Origin: Pectinophora gossypiella
Lineage: Eukaryota > Arthropoda > Insecta > Lepidoptera > Gelechiidae
Length of the DNA: 64,000 nucleotides
NCBI RefSeq assembly: GCF_024362695.1
Contig: NC_065429.1
Location: 372,001-436,000 of the forward strand
Direction of reading: 5' to 3'
Positions 34,280 through 43,740 of this stretch are shown here, piece by piece. Each line of letters opens with the position of its first letter. Position 1 is the first letter of the stretch. The translations under genes and the position numbers were made by a program. The notes under the pieces were generated by a model. The model worked only from the letters and a program-made list of their open reading frames with translations, did not search any database and had not been told where the DNA came from.

Positions 34280-34440
34280 TATACAGGCTGTTTTTTTTTA
34301 AAGAACGTCTAGGGCCCTGTGCCGAGGTTTTTCTTGCAGCTTCTTTTCCCCGGCTATACAGGTTGTGAGAAGCTGCAGTAGTTTTAGGCGGATGAGACGT
34401 TCGTTATGTAAAATTGACTATTCAAAGTGTGACTATATAT
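34280..34440 (+). repeat. Jockey-like LINE 3' UTR copy
   Basis: 'agaacgtctagggccctgtg' to 'gatgagacgttcgttatgta' is the reverse complement of 36180-36310 and matches 58230-58350. Confidence 0.7.
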
Positions 34441-34459
34441 TTTTGAATTTTGTTGTGAA

Positions 34460-34672
34460 ATCTGAGGCATGATTCAGACCATTATTCTGACTAGTTGTCA
34501 AGTGGAGGAAATTTCAAGTAGGATTTTCTATCGCAAATGTATACAATTGAATATAATTTAAAAAGACACGAAAAACATGAATTTTGCGACAGAAAATTCC
34601 ACTTAATATTAACTCAGAATCATGCCCCTTAGTATTCGTTGCGATGGCACTAAAACCCTGTATACACCCACT
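34460..34672. mobile_element. MITE family A, copy 3
   Basis: Inverted arms 'gcatgattcagaccattatt' and 'aatattaactcagaatcatg'; ends 'tggcactaaaaccctgtat'. Confidence 0.6.
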
Positions 34673-34734
34673 CCTTGACGATAAGAGCGTGCCACTAACC
34701 AGGCACAATTCCTGGAAATCAAGTTTTTGATAGA

Positions 34735-34930
34735 GTCCGCTTATCTAACCTGAAGATTTGAGAGGTCCGATTTTTTACAGAAGCGACTGACCTTCCAACC
34801 CGAAAGGAAAACCAGCACAATACAGGTTAGATCACATAGTTCAAAACGCGTTTCTGAGGAATATGGTTTTCCTCACGATATTTTCCTTCACCGCTGAGCA
34901 CGTGGTGCTTGATAATTATGATCTAAACAT
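34735..34930. repeat. Lepidopteran SINE/LINE tail
   Basis: 'ccttccaacccgaaaggaaa', 'aaccagcacaatacaggtta' and 'ttcctcacgatattttcctt' form a common lepidopteran interspersed repeat. Confidence 0.5.
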
Positions 34931-34967
34931 GGATTCGAGTATTCGGGTCACTGCCCACTCAACAAAC

Positions 34968-35240
34968 ATCTATTTAATTTAGGGATAACGGACAGCCCAC
35001 TTTGTAGAGGCTGTCTGGATGCAGAAGAAACTGCCCCCCATGTAATCCTGGAATGCACGGGAGTGTCAGCACAACGGGTATGAATCCTCAAAGGAATGGG
35101 GTCGCTCCGCGAAGCCTGTGAAAACCCCAGGAGGCTTCTGAGCTTCTGGAAGGAGTTAGGTTGGCTTACGTAGTCAACAATAGCACGCATAATGGGCCAT
35201 CTTAGAGTCTAAATGCGGAAAACAGAGACCACTAACTAAC
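34968..35240 (+). pseudogene. LINE ORF2 C-terminal remnant (R1/Jockey-like)
   Basis: Frame reads C-R-G-C-L-D-A-E-E-T-A-P-H-V followed by ILECTGVSAQR and ends ELGWLT then stop. This is the Cys/His C-terminal motif typical of non-LTR retrotransposon ORF2. It is 5' truncated. A second copy, interrupted, is at 39313-39960. Confidence 0.65.
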
Positions 35241-35351
35241 TGGATTCGTTTAGCAACGTGCTGGGATTTGAACCTGCGACCTTACAGTGAGAGTCAAGAG
35301 TTCCACCTGGTCTACCACGGCTCAATTATAAGATGTTTTGCAGGTACTTAC

Positions 35352-35598
35352 TCGCCCAACCCCAAATCGAAATGCGGCTCATCACTCATGGTATCCTTTC
35401 TGGCGCCGTGTTTCCCATCAAACTCTTTGCTCAAAACCTTCTTCAGTGTATTCGAGGAGTCCACAAACTTGCACATACACTCGTTGAGAGTCTGCATCTT
35501 CTCCAAAAGGTCGTTCTTCTCCAGCTTAGTCGGATACTTCATCAGTTTCTCCAGTTCTTTGGTGATCATCTTGCAATTGTCCTTTAGATCTGGGATGT
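35352..35598 (-). CDS. Giant gene exon with coiled-coil segment (about residues 236-316)
   Basis: Acceptor cctttttccaag, donor GGCGA|GTAAGT. Phase 1 in, phase 2 out. It codes 81 residues. The first half is heptad-like and charged (MITKELEKLMKYPTKLEKND and LLEKMQTLNECM), predicted coiled coil. The end is acidic (DEPHFDLGLG). A homologous family was not recognised. Phases match 37529-37779 and 23642-23835. Confidence 0.8.
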
Positions 35599-35727
35599 CT
35601 TGGAAAAAGGAATTGTTTGTTAGTGGAGTTCTGTCACTGTGTCCTTTGGTTCTCTGGCATGCTTCTTAAACGTGAAGCGCCGGTTCGAACCCCGGTACCT
35701 GACTTGCACCAATGAGTTATTACATAC

Positions 35728-35960
35728 ATACATAAACTCACGCCCTTAATCCCTAATGGGGTGGGCAGAGCCACAAGTAATCAAAGACTTGCAGCCACTG
35801 TTGATACGATGTCGTAAACTGGATATGGTAAACCTTATGGTGATAAGGGATCAGCCTATCGCCCATAACATTAGTCCAACATGTTAGAGGACACAATCCC
35901 TCTGTCGGTTTTTACGACATGCCCGGGAAGACAAGCAGCTGAACGTGTTCTATGTTTTTT
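35728..35960 (-). repeat. LINE-tail repeat family H
   Basis: 'acataaactcacgcccttaa' and 'gatcagcctatcgcccataa' are shared with 60350-60505 in reverse and with 27890-28020. Confidence 0.6.
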
Positions 35961-36119
35961 ATTTGCTCCCAGAACAGCATAGCAGCGTTAAACCAATGAG
36001 TTATTAATTTATCTTAAGTGCAGTTGTCACTAACGCAGTTGCCTCGACCATTATAGACGGCGATACGGCTCACCTATCACGTTGGTCTAATAGAAAGCTC
36101 GGTGCGGTATAGGTGCTAC

Positions 36120-37270
36120 TGAGGACCTAGTTCAAATTCAAATTCAAAAATATCTTTATTCAGTAGGTAACATAGTTACACTTTGAATCGTCAATTTTAC
36201 ATAACGAACGTCTCATCCGCCTAAAACTACTGCAGCTTCTCACAACCTGTATAGCCGGGGAAAAGAAGCTGCAAGAAAAACCTCGGCACAGGGCCCTAGA
36301 CGTTCTTTAAAAAAATAAATATAAACATAAAATATTGGTATACAATTGAGTAATTTAGCTGCCTAATATCAGTTCTCAGACAGTTAATCCCATGCATTCA
36401 TATCTTCTAAATAATCACTAACTTTATAATAACCTTTTTTGTAAAGTTTTTGTTTAACTACTGTCTTAAAACAGTTGAAAGGCAAATTCTGAATGTCAAT
36501 GGGAATCTTATTGTAAAAACGTATACATTGCCCCTTAAAAGATTTAGTAATCTTATGTAATCGACTGACTTGTAAAGCAAGTTTATTTTTATTCCTGGTA
36601 TTAACAATGTGCCGATCGCTATTTTTTGCAAATAATCCTATATGTTTTTTTACATATATTAAGTTTTCAAAGATATATTGTGATGCCAAAGTTAAAATAT
36701 TAATTTCTTTAAATTTATTTCTAAGTGACATCTTGGGTCCCAATTTGTAAATCGCCCGAATGGCTCGCTTTTGCAGAACAAAAATGCTGTTCATATCTGC
36801 AGCATGACCCCACAGCAAGATGCCGTATGACATTAGACTGTGGAAGTAGGCAAAATAAACTAATCGCGCGGTTTCTACATCGGTTATTAAACGAATTTTT
36901 TTGACCGCGAATGCTGCTGAGCTGAGCCTTTTGGACAACTTATCAATATGAGGACTCCATTGCAGCTTAGCGTCCAAAGTAATTCCCAAAAATACAGCAG
37001 TATCCGTAAGGTCCAATTCCTTATTTTTTACAATAATAGAATCAAGCGGCCTACTAACATTCGATAACGTAAAATAAACATATTTTGTTTTATTTTCATT
37101 AAGTAGCAGGTTGTTTACAGTAAACCAATCCACTACCTCTGAAATGGCGTTGTTTACTTCGTCAAAGGAATCTTGTCGCCTCTTTACTTTAAAAAGTAAG
37201 GAGGTATCATCTGCAAACAGCACCACCTCATGTTTTACAAGACTAGGTAGGTCGTTTATGTAAACTAGGA
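36120..37270 (-). pseudogene. 5'-truncated Jockey-like non-LTR retrotransposon
   Basis: An open frame at 36384-37226 encodes the C-terminal part of a reverse transcriptase, including the catalytic F-A-D-D box (VLFADDTSLLF). The thumb-like and C-terminal segment follow (GITLDAKLQWSPHIDKLSKR, SYGILLWGHA, LQKRAIRAIYKL). The 3' UTR (36120-36380) ends in ttcaaattcaaa repeats and recurs at 34280 and 58140. Endonuclease and fingers/palm N-terminal parts are missing. It is inserted in the intron between exons 37529 and 35598, on the same strand as the host gene. Confidence 0.85.
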
Positions 37271-37314
37271 ATAGAAATGGACCTAGAATTGATCATCTTG
37301 CGATTTTTGTTTTT

Positions 37315-37430
37315 TGTTATGACTCATTGTAGATTTGCCGCAGATGGCATTAACTACTTGGCCGGGGGAGCACTGAAGGCTCTCACCCGGTACAAAGTTT
37401 AAGACAACAGGCCTGAGGGTGCCCAGTTGG
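37315..37430 (-). repeat. Family F fragment
   Basis: 'attgtagatttgccgcagat' to 'caggcctgagggtgcccagt', in minus orientation. It is followed by a SINE head scrap (cgaaccactggaccacagag). Confidence 0.6.
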
Positions 37431-37486
37431 GACCTCCGGATCGTGAGCCGAACGCTCGAACCACTGGACCACAGAGGCCGTTTAGA

Positions 37487-37527
37487 AAAAAAGTAACTGA
37501 TTTGACTAGTTGGAAACTAGCCTATTA
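37487..37527. mobile_element. MITE family E end, abutting a splice donor
   Basis: 'gactagttggaaactagcct' directly precedes the donor of the exon ending at 37529. On the minus strand the intron begins GTAATAGGCTAGTTTCC, so transposon sequence starts about 2-4 bases into the intron. Confidence 0.55.
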
Positions 37528-37528
37528 C

Positions 37529-37779
37529 CTTGCCAAAGTATGTCAGTGTTAGTGGCCGTGTGTTTCAAGATCTTGATTTTTGGAGTAACAGTCTCTATAA
37601 CAAATTCATCATCCTCCACAATGTCCTCTGAGGGTTTGTAGTACGGTTGTCGTATGCCGAACAGGTCTGCTGGAGAATCGTCTGCTAAGCCGTCCTTAGT
37701 CTTCGCCAGGACTAGTTTCAGAAGGTTCTCCAGACCGATTTTGTGGTCGTTCAAGAGGTGACGATCGAGGACTGTTATT
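37529..37779 (-). CDS. Giant gene exon: second half of C2H2 finger 2 (about residues 152-234)
   Basis: Acceptor aacctcttgttctag, donor CAAG|GTAATA. It codes 83 residues. The start (ITVLDRHLLNDHK) supplies the hydrophobic core and both histidines of a zinc finger whose two cysteines lie in the upstream exon. After the finger come a Leu/Lys helix-like segment (GLENLLKLVLAKTKDG) and an acidic part (EDIVEDDEFVIETVTPK). Phase 2 in, 1 out. Confidence 0.85.
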
Positions 37780-37821
37780 CTAGAACAAGAGGTTAGGAGG
37801 CAAGTAGGGGCAGATTTTTTT

Positions 37822-38010
37822 TTGACGTGACTTATTGTAGATTCGCCGCAGATGGCATTTACTACTTGGCCGGACAAATGGGGAGCGCTGAAGGCTTTCA
37901 CCCGGTACAACGTTTAAGACAACAGGCCTGATTGTGCCCAGTTGGGCGCGAACCTCGGCTCAGGGCGCCGTCTGAGAGGAAAAATATTCGAAAGAATTAA
38001 CCGACCCCAG
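37822..38010 (-). repeat. Family F copy
   Basis: 'ttgacgtgacttattgtaga' to 'ctcagggcgccgtctgagag', in minus orientation. Confidence 0.65.
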
Positions 38011-38029
38011 ATTTTCATGAGTTTCAGTT

Positions 38030-38232
38030 TTGCGTCGGATGATTTTACTTGATATTAACTCAGAATCACGGCCTGAATCATCCCCCACAGGTTTCCTTAC
38101 CATGTAACACACCCATATGTACCCGTATGTACTCAAATAACACGACGTAAAATTCCACTTGATATCACCTCAGAATTATGACATGAATCATCCCCCTCAG
38201 TATTAGGTACAGTGTCTCTAACACCCTGTATA
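38030..38232. mobile_element. Two partial MITE family A copies
   Basis: 38030-38110 ('acttgatattaactcagaat') and 38150-38232 ('cctcagtattaggtacagtg ... aacaccctgta') are both right arms. Confidence 0.5.
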
Positions 38233-38260
38233 ATAAAGCAATGAAATACCAGACACCAAC

Positions 38261-38409
38261 CGATCAGCATCAAACGCGCACAGATGGCACGCATACGTCT
38301 CGCGTTGGAGCTCTCGGAGGCACGGCGTAAGCGCACTGGTGCGCGATACAGACTCCATCTTTAGAGCTTTGGACGTGCACTCGCTCTGGGCTGTCAAGTC
38401 CTGGAAGCA
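38261..38409 (-). CDS. Giant gene exon: first half of C2H2 finger 2 (about residues 102-150)
   Basis: Donor GATCG|GTTGGT. The most likely acceptor is ctgtccataatttctag at 38410; an alternative nine bases in (tgcttccag) is also in frame. It codes 49 residues: CFQDLTAQSE..., a Ser/Thr-rich part, then YACHLCAFDAD. The C-x2-C is completed by ITVLDRHLLNDH in the next exon to give C-x2-C-x12-H-x4-H. A split finger that matches perfectly across the junction is strong evidence for this splice. Confidence 0.82.
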
Positions 38410-38514
38410 CTAGAAATTATGGACAGAGTGGATTTTATCATGGACGCACTAGACCTTGCTATGGGCAGACTGTAAGTCATCATGGACGGACTAAATGAAA
38501 ATGAAATGAAAAAT

Positions 38515-38890
38515 GTTTTTATTAAGTACCAGAAAACAATACAATGAGTCATATAAAGTAGAATGGATACTTATATTAAAAATATATCCAAATGAACAGA
38601 GGTTCCCAAACTAGGCGGAGCCTGTATCTTGGGAAACCGTAAAAAAAGGGTACATGAGATGTTGGCGCATAGTTTGTCAAAGGAAACTTAAAATTAAACT
38701 TATATCTAAATAGTAAGTCGTCGGGGGTTAGATGGCTTAATACTCCGGTTAACTCCGGTAATCAAATCAAATATACTTTATTGCACACTACATACAAAAC
38801 AAATTTACACAAATGGATGATAGATACAGTATAATCTGGCGGCCTTATTGCTAAGCAGCGATTTCTTCCAGGCAACCAGTGGAAAGGAAA
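38515..38890. repeat. LINE 3' ends (family K)
   Basis: 'tactttattgcacactacat' and 'ggcggccttattgctaagca' recur at 60508-60625 and 62190-62310. A related scrap lies at 38515-38640. Confidence 0.55.
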
Positions 38891-38900
38891 CATTAATAAT

Positions 38901-39146
38901 CAGGGTGTTCGTGACATCGTACCGAATACTGAGGGGGATGACTCAGCTCATGACTCTGAGTTAATATCAAGTGAAATTCTCCGTCGCAAAATCCATGACT
39001 TTTGTGATTTCTTAAAGTTATTTTCAATTCCAGACTTTTGCAATTTCTGCTAGGCAACATTACATATTCCACTTGATATTAACTCAGAATCATGAGCTGA
39101 ATCATCTCCCTCAGTATTCGTTACGGTGTCACCAACACCCTTTATA
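38901..39146. mobile_element. MITE family A, copy 4
   Basis: 'cagggtgttcgtgacatcgt' to 'gttacggtgtcaccaacacc'. It ends about 28 bp from the exon at 39174. Confidence 0.7.
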
Positions 39147-39173
39147 GGATCCGTACGGTTGTTTGTGTCTTAC

Positions 39174-39286
39174 ATTGAGCGTCTGGTCAGCAGTCTCCTC
39201 AGGGTGAGAGAACAGTGTCTTGCTGCGGCATATGCGAGATCGTAGTTTGCAGAACAGCTTCGTGGCAGATGAAGTTCGTCCCGGCA
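39174..39286 (-). CDS. Giant gene exon (about residues 65-101)
   Basis: Acceptor ctcttatttctag, donor CTCAAT|GTAAGA. It codes 37 residues: PGRTSSATKLFCKLRSRICR and SKTLFSHPEETADQTLN. It is basic with two cysteines but no full finger. Phases (1 in, 0 out) fit both neighbours. Confidence 0.75.
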
Positions 39287-39312
39287 CTAGAAATAAGAGT
39301 AAACATACATAC

Positions 39313-39965
39313 ATAGAGGCTGTCTGGATGCAGAAGCATGCAAAAGAAGAGATTGATCGGCGACAGGAAGCTGGTGGAAGCGAAACTGCATAGCCTAGAC
39401 CACCGCCGTAAAGTCGCCTGTCTGTCGGTTTTTTACAGATTGTACTTCAGGGAGTGTGCACAACAACTCCATCAGCTCATTCCACCAAGTCCATTCCATC
39501 TGAGGACATCCAGACGTACGGCGGGTTACCACCCTTACTTGGTTGACATACCATTAATCCGCACCAAGCGCTTCGCTTCATCCTTCATAATGCGCACAGC
39601 CAAGGAATGGAATGGGCTGCCGGCGTCGGTGTTTCCTGAATCATATAACCTGGGGTCCTTTTTAAATCACGGGTGAATAGGCATTTTCTGGGTAAGCTCG
39701 TTCCAACGTCGATCTCTTCTTCTCCTCGTGGAAGAACGAAGTCAAGAGCAAACCCATTTTAATTAAAAATAAGAAGAAACTGCACGGGAGTGTCACCACA
39801 ACGGGTAAAAATCCTCAAAGGAATGGGGTCGCTCCGCGAAGCCTGTGGAAACCCCAGGAGGCTTCTGAGCTTCTGGAAGGAGTTAGGTTGGCTTACGTAG
39901 TCAACAATTACACGCATAATGGGCCATCTTTAGAGTCTAAATGCGGAAAACAGAGCCCACTATCA
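39313..39965 (+). pseudogene. Nested LINE remnants: CR1/Jockey-type inside an R1/Jockey-type
   Basis: The outer copy matches 34968-35240 (gaggctgtctggatgcagaa ... gcacgggagtgtcaccac) and is interrupted at 39338. The insert 39338-39770 has an open frame ending near 39676 with LDHRRKVACLSVFYRLY, ECAQQLHQLIPPSPF and KEWNGLPASVFPESYNLGSF. That is the C-terminal region of a LINE reverse transcriptase common in insects. AGAAG flanks both sides. Confidence 0.65.
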
Positions 39966-40065
39966 TAAGATATATACATAAAGTACATAAACTCACGCCT
40001 ATTTCCCAACGAGGTAAGCTGAGACTATTGTGTTCCATTTGCTTTGAGTAAAGAAGAGTGAAGGG

Positions 40066-40212
40066 GGTAAAATGGCCACATCAAAGCAATTCACCTAAAA
40101 GCAATATTGCTATTTGACATTTCATGGTTTGACGCTCTTACTTTTATATGCGCAAATGTCAAATTGTAATATTGCTTTTTAGATAAATTGCATATATGCG
40201 GCTTATATAATC
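40066..40212. mobile_element. MITE family C copy
   Basis: 'ggtaaaatggccacatcaaa' to 'gataaattgcatatatgcgg', the right arm diverged. Confidence 0.65.
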
Positions 40213-40239
40213 CCCATAGCCAATTTTTCTTATTATTAT

Positions 40240-40458
40240 TTGCCGCAAATGGCATTAACTACTTGGCTGGACAAATGGAGAGCGCTGAGGGCTCTCACCC
40301 GATACAAAAAAACAACCTGAGGTTGCCTAGTTGAGCGCGAATCTCGGCTCAGGGCGTCGTCAAAGGGTGATATTTGAAAAAACTAAAGCGTTGCAAAGCA
40401 ATCAGCGTTGAATGAGGTGAAATCGTCGACCACACCGGGGTCGGTATCGGGGTTCTGG
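40240..40458 (-). repeat. Family F copy
   Basis: 'ttgccgcaaatggcattaac' to 'ggtcggtatcggggttct', in minus orientation. It abuts the hairpin at 40459. Confidence 0.6.
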
Positions 40459-40613
40459 GGGGTTAAAATGGCCACATCAAAGCAATTCATCTAAGAAAGC
40501 AATATTGCAATTTGACATTTGCGCATATAAAAGTAAGTGCGCAATGCAAACAAATGTCAAATAGCAATATTGCTTTCTTAGATGAATTGCTTCGATGTGG
40601 CCATTTTAACCCC
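40459..40613. mobile_element. MITE family C, full hairpin
   Basis: 'ggggttaaaatggccacatc' at the left and 'gatgtggccattttaacccc' at the right, with a nearly perfect palindrome over 155 bp. Confidence 0.8.
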
Positions 40614-40702
40614 TCTGATATGGTTGTTGTCGCGAGCTGATTGGCCGCTTCTACGGCTAGAATAATCAGTTTTAATTATGTAGCTAAGTAATAAAAACTT
40701 AC

Positions 40703-40778
40703 ATTTGATTCCTTTATTTTGTTTCCGGCTGATGGTGGAGGCTGGTGAGGAATCTCGTGGCATTGAGTTGGACTTCCT
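40703..40778 (-). CDS. Giant gene exon (about residues 39-63)
   Basis: Acceptor tttttttttcag, donor AAAT|GTAAGT. It codes 25 residues: RKSNSMPRDSSPASTISRKQ and NKGIK. It is a basic, Ser-rich linker after finger 1. Phase 0 in, 1 out, matching both neighbours. Confidence 0.75.
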
Positions 40779-40855
40779 CTGAAAAAAAAAAGCATTAGGC
40801 TCGCCCTCTATTACAACGGGATTTAAATAAAAGCTGGCGAGGCGTGGGTGAATAT

Positions 40856-41325
40856 AGGGTGTTACTGACACCGTAACGAAAACATGTGAGGGATGATTCA
40901 GACTATGTTTTTGATATCAAGCGGCTTGAGTTGATATCAAGCAGAATTTCCAATTGCAAAAATATGGAACTGTAACTAATAAAAAATCACTCCATAGTAT
41001 AAAACAAAGTCGCTTTTCCTGTCCCTATATCCCTATGTACGCTTAAATCTTTAAAACTACGCAACGGATTTTGATGCGGTTTTTTTTAATAGATAGAGTG
41101 ATTCAAGAGGAGGGTTATATGTGTAATAACATACATTAAATAGTGGAGAAATACTGTTATTTTTGAGGTTTTTAATGTGATGTCGTAAATAATTAAATTT
41201 TTTCCTCAGCATTGCACCCGAGCGAAGCCGAGGCGGGTCGCTAGTACACTGATAACTTTCAAAAAAGCAATGGAATTCCACTTGATATCAACTCAGAAGC
41301 ATGAATTGAATCATCCCTCTCAGTA
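40856..41325. mobile_element. MITE family A interrupted by a lepidopteran repeat
   Basis: The left arm 'agggtgttactgacaccgta' and the right arm 'gatatcaactcagaagcatg' flank an insert at about 40980-41245. The insert runs from 'cctgtccctatatccctatg' to 'gcgaagccgaggcgggtcgc' plus tagt, an end sequence common in lepidopteran interspersed repeats. Confidence 0.6.
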
Positions 41326-41437
41326 ATTTTTTCTTTCTTTCTTCCTTAGTATCCAGAGTTACCGGGTATACTATGCACCTCTGCTTACCCCCTTTGGGGT
41401 ACAGGAGTGATGCTATGTTATTAATTTAGATATTATA

Positions 41438-41719
41438 GTCATCATCATCATCACCAGCCCATTAACGTCCCCACTGCTGGGGCATGGGCCTTCCCTATGG
41501 ATGGATAGGGAGATCGGGCCTTAAACCATCACGCGGGCCCAGTGCGGATTGGTGGTTGATAACGACTGCTAATGCAGCCGGGACCAACGGAGGAGCTCGA
41601 AATGTTTTTTTTTTTATTATATTGTGGTCACCCATCCTATGACCGGCCTTTGCGAAAGTTGCATAACTTCAACAATCGCAGACCGAGCGTGTTTACCGCT
41701 GCGCCACCGAGCTCCTCAC
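41438..41719 (-). repeat. SINE S1, copy 2, within a duplicated segment
   Basis: S1 body as at 18740. Sequence beyond the SINE head (actttagtcttaaatgacct to gtgtcgagattctgtagagg) is also identical at 45287-45345. Confidence 0.75.
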
Positions 41720-41876
41720 TTTAGTCTTAAATGACCTTTATTTTTGACGTGACTTATTGTGTCGAGATTCTGTAGAGGATCTGTAGAGGAGGAACGTTGA
41801 AGGGAAGAGAGGAAGTGAAGCGTGGACCATTGTAAATTACTAAATAATAACATTTATACACCAATGCTTACATGTC

Positions 41877-42170
41877 ATCATCATCATCAGCCCATTAACG
41901 TCCCCACTGCTGGGGCACGGGCCTTCCCTATGGATGGATAGGGAGATCGGGCCATAAACCATCACGCGGGCCCAGTGCGGATTGATGGTTATTAACGACT
42001 GCTAATGCAGCCGGGACCAACGGCTTAATGTGCCTTCCGAAGCACGGAGGAGCTCGAGAGGAAAACTTTTTTTTATGCTCACCCATCCTATGACCGGGCT
42101 TTGCGAAAGTTGCTTAACTTTAACAATCGCAGACCGAGCGCGTTTACCGCTGCGCCACCGAGCTCCTCAT
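41877..42170 (-). repeat. SINE S1, copy 3, within a second duplicated segment
   Basis: Flanked on the left by 'aacgttgaagggaagagagg' to 'ataacatttatacaccaatg', which also flanks the copy at 54788. Confidence 0.75.
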
Positions 42171-42246
42171 TCAGGGAATCTAATTCACTTCTCCAGTAGA
42201 AAGGGAGTAGGTAGAGAAAAAAACCCTTAGAATGTTAATTTTATTG

Positions 42247-42435
42247 ACGTGACTTATTGTAAATTCGCCGCAAACGGCATTAACTACTTGGCCGGACGAA
42301 TGGAGAGCGCTGAAGGCTCTCACCCAGTACAACGTTCAAGACAACAGGCCTGAGGGTGCCCAGTTGGGCGCAAACCTCGGCTCAGGGCGTCGTCTGAGTG
42401 AATCATATTTGAAAGAATTAATCGACCGTAGCGAC
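42247..42435 (-). repeat. Family F copy
   Basis: 'acgtgacttattgtaaattc' to 'ctcagggcgtcgtctgagtg', in minus orientation. Confidence 0.65.
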
Positions 42436-42474
42436 TTCGCCGGCAAATTCTACGATTATATAAGTAGATTTAAT

Positions 42475-42795
42475 AATTGATATTATCGATTATAAAATAG
42501 TTGCATTACTACTGATTAAATCGATTATTTCAATATTGTTGCTACGTATACAATCGATAGCATTGCAATTATTTTACAATCGATTATCTAACCATTATTA
42601 AATCGATACAATTGTGGGATTTTCAATATCGATAGTATAGATACTATATTTAGATTATTTAGGGGCTTGGAAAATACATACTATACATACATAAACTCAC
42701 GCCTATTTCCCACCGGGGTAAGCAGAGACTAGAATTCCATTTGTTTCGATTCTGACACACTTCTCTTAGAAGATAGTCGATTATTAGTCGATATA
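42475..42795. other. AT-rich cluster of ATCGAT motifs
   Basis: ATCGAT occurs about six times between 42480 and 42640 (attatcgattat, aaatcgattatt, caatcgatagc, caatcgattatc, aatcgatacaa, atatcgatagt). Three gtcgat copies follow near 42780. No exon is seen. A SINE tail scrap lies at 42680-42770. Confidence 0.5.
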
Positions 42796-42820
42796 CTGTC
42801 GATTATCGGGCAACGCTACT

Positions 42821-42967
42821 ACGGTCACGAGCATTAATATGTATACACTTTGGTACCATGTCACATTAACTTTTTTGACAAATTGAACTGTAAGTCTCAC
42901 TAAATGTCAGATATGTTAGTGTGACAGAGTCCTAAAGTGGGTACATTATATTGCTCATGACTGTACA
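42821..42967. mobile_element. MITE family D, full copy
   Basis: 'tacggtcacgagcattaata' to 'atattgctcatgactgta'. Nearly identical to 28136-28285. Confidence 0.75.
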
Positions 42968-43006
42968 CGACAGAAGAAGGAAGCAGGAGGTTTGAAGGAT
43001 GCTCAC

Positions 43007-43121
43007 CGCGAGAAAGTCTGGTAGGCAGTCTGGCACCTTGTCAGCTGGTGACTCGTGGTGCAACTGACAGTGCATCGCCAGTGCACTCTCGAACTGTGCC
43101 GTGAAGCTGCACTGGGAACAG
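43007..43121 (-). CDS. Giant gene exon: C2H2 zinc finger 1 (residues 1-38 of the assembled part)
   Basis: Acceptor ataatgttattccag, donor CTCGCG|GTGAGC. It codes 38 residues. C-S-Q-C, 12 residues, then H-C-Q-L-H is a complete C2H2 finger with Phe and Leu at the usual core positions. An acidic linker follows (ESPADKVPDCLPDFLA). Phase 2 in, 0 out. This is the most upstream exon I am confident of. C2H2 fingers commonly bind DNA or RNA, so a nuclear role is possible, but two isolated fingers are weak evidence. Confidence 0.8.
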
Positions 43122-43359
43122 CTGGAATAACATTATACAACACAACATAATTATGTAGACTCATTTGGGCGACATTTGGCTAAGTTGGGCGACATGTTGG
43201 CTAATTTGGGAGACACGAGAATTTTTAATTTAAGCTGAGTAAGATCTACTCAATTTGATATAGATGCCTATGTCATACGGCCGACAATTTGTTCAAGCGT
43301 AAAAGATAAATCATTAGTTTAGGGAGGATAATATTGGTAACGAAATAGTGAAACGTGGA

Positions 43360-43740
43360 CTATGACACAGAGAGACAGAGAGAGGTTGGAAGCATTTGAG
43401 ATGTGGTGTTGGCGAAGGATGGAGGGTATAAGCTGGACTGAAATGGTGTCAAAAAAGTGCTGGAAAGAGTCGAAGAAAAGAGAACCATTGAAGACTATAG
43501 AGAACCGGAGAGGAAGTATGATTGGCCACCTGATACGACACGATTCATTTATAATAAACATTATAGAAGGAAAAATTGAAGGGAAGAGAGGAAGGGGTAG
43601 ACCTAGGATAACATTTATGAAACAAATAAAAGAGAAGGTGCAGGTCGTGTCGTATCGGGAGGTGAAGGTTTTGATGGGAAGAAGAGAGGAATGGCGGTTA
43701 CTCCACCGATAAGAGCGCAGCTCTTAAATAGAGAGAGAGA
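43360..43740 (+). pseudogene. RTE-like LINE, 3' end
   Basis: An open frame to 43712 encodes the C-terminus of an RTE-type reverse transcriptase: FEMWCWRRMEGISWTEMVS, GSMIGHLIRHDSF, GKRGRGRPRITF. The 3' tail (gacaagagcgcagctctta-like) and gagaga repeats follow. The 5' part is absent. It lies in the upstream intron of the giant gene, on the opposite strand. Confidence 0.75.

Noticed and set aside
35651..35710. tRNA-like sequence (cggttcgaaccccggtacc)
   Set aside because: Only a B-box-like part is present with no cloverleaf partner; best seen as a SINE fragment.
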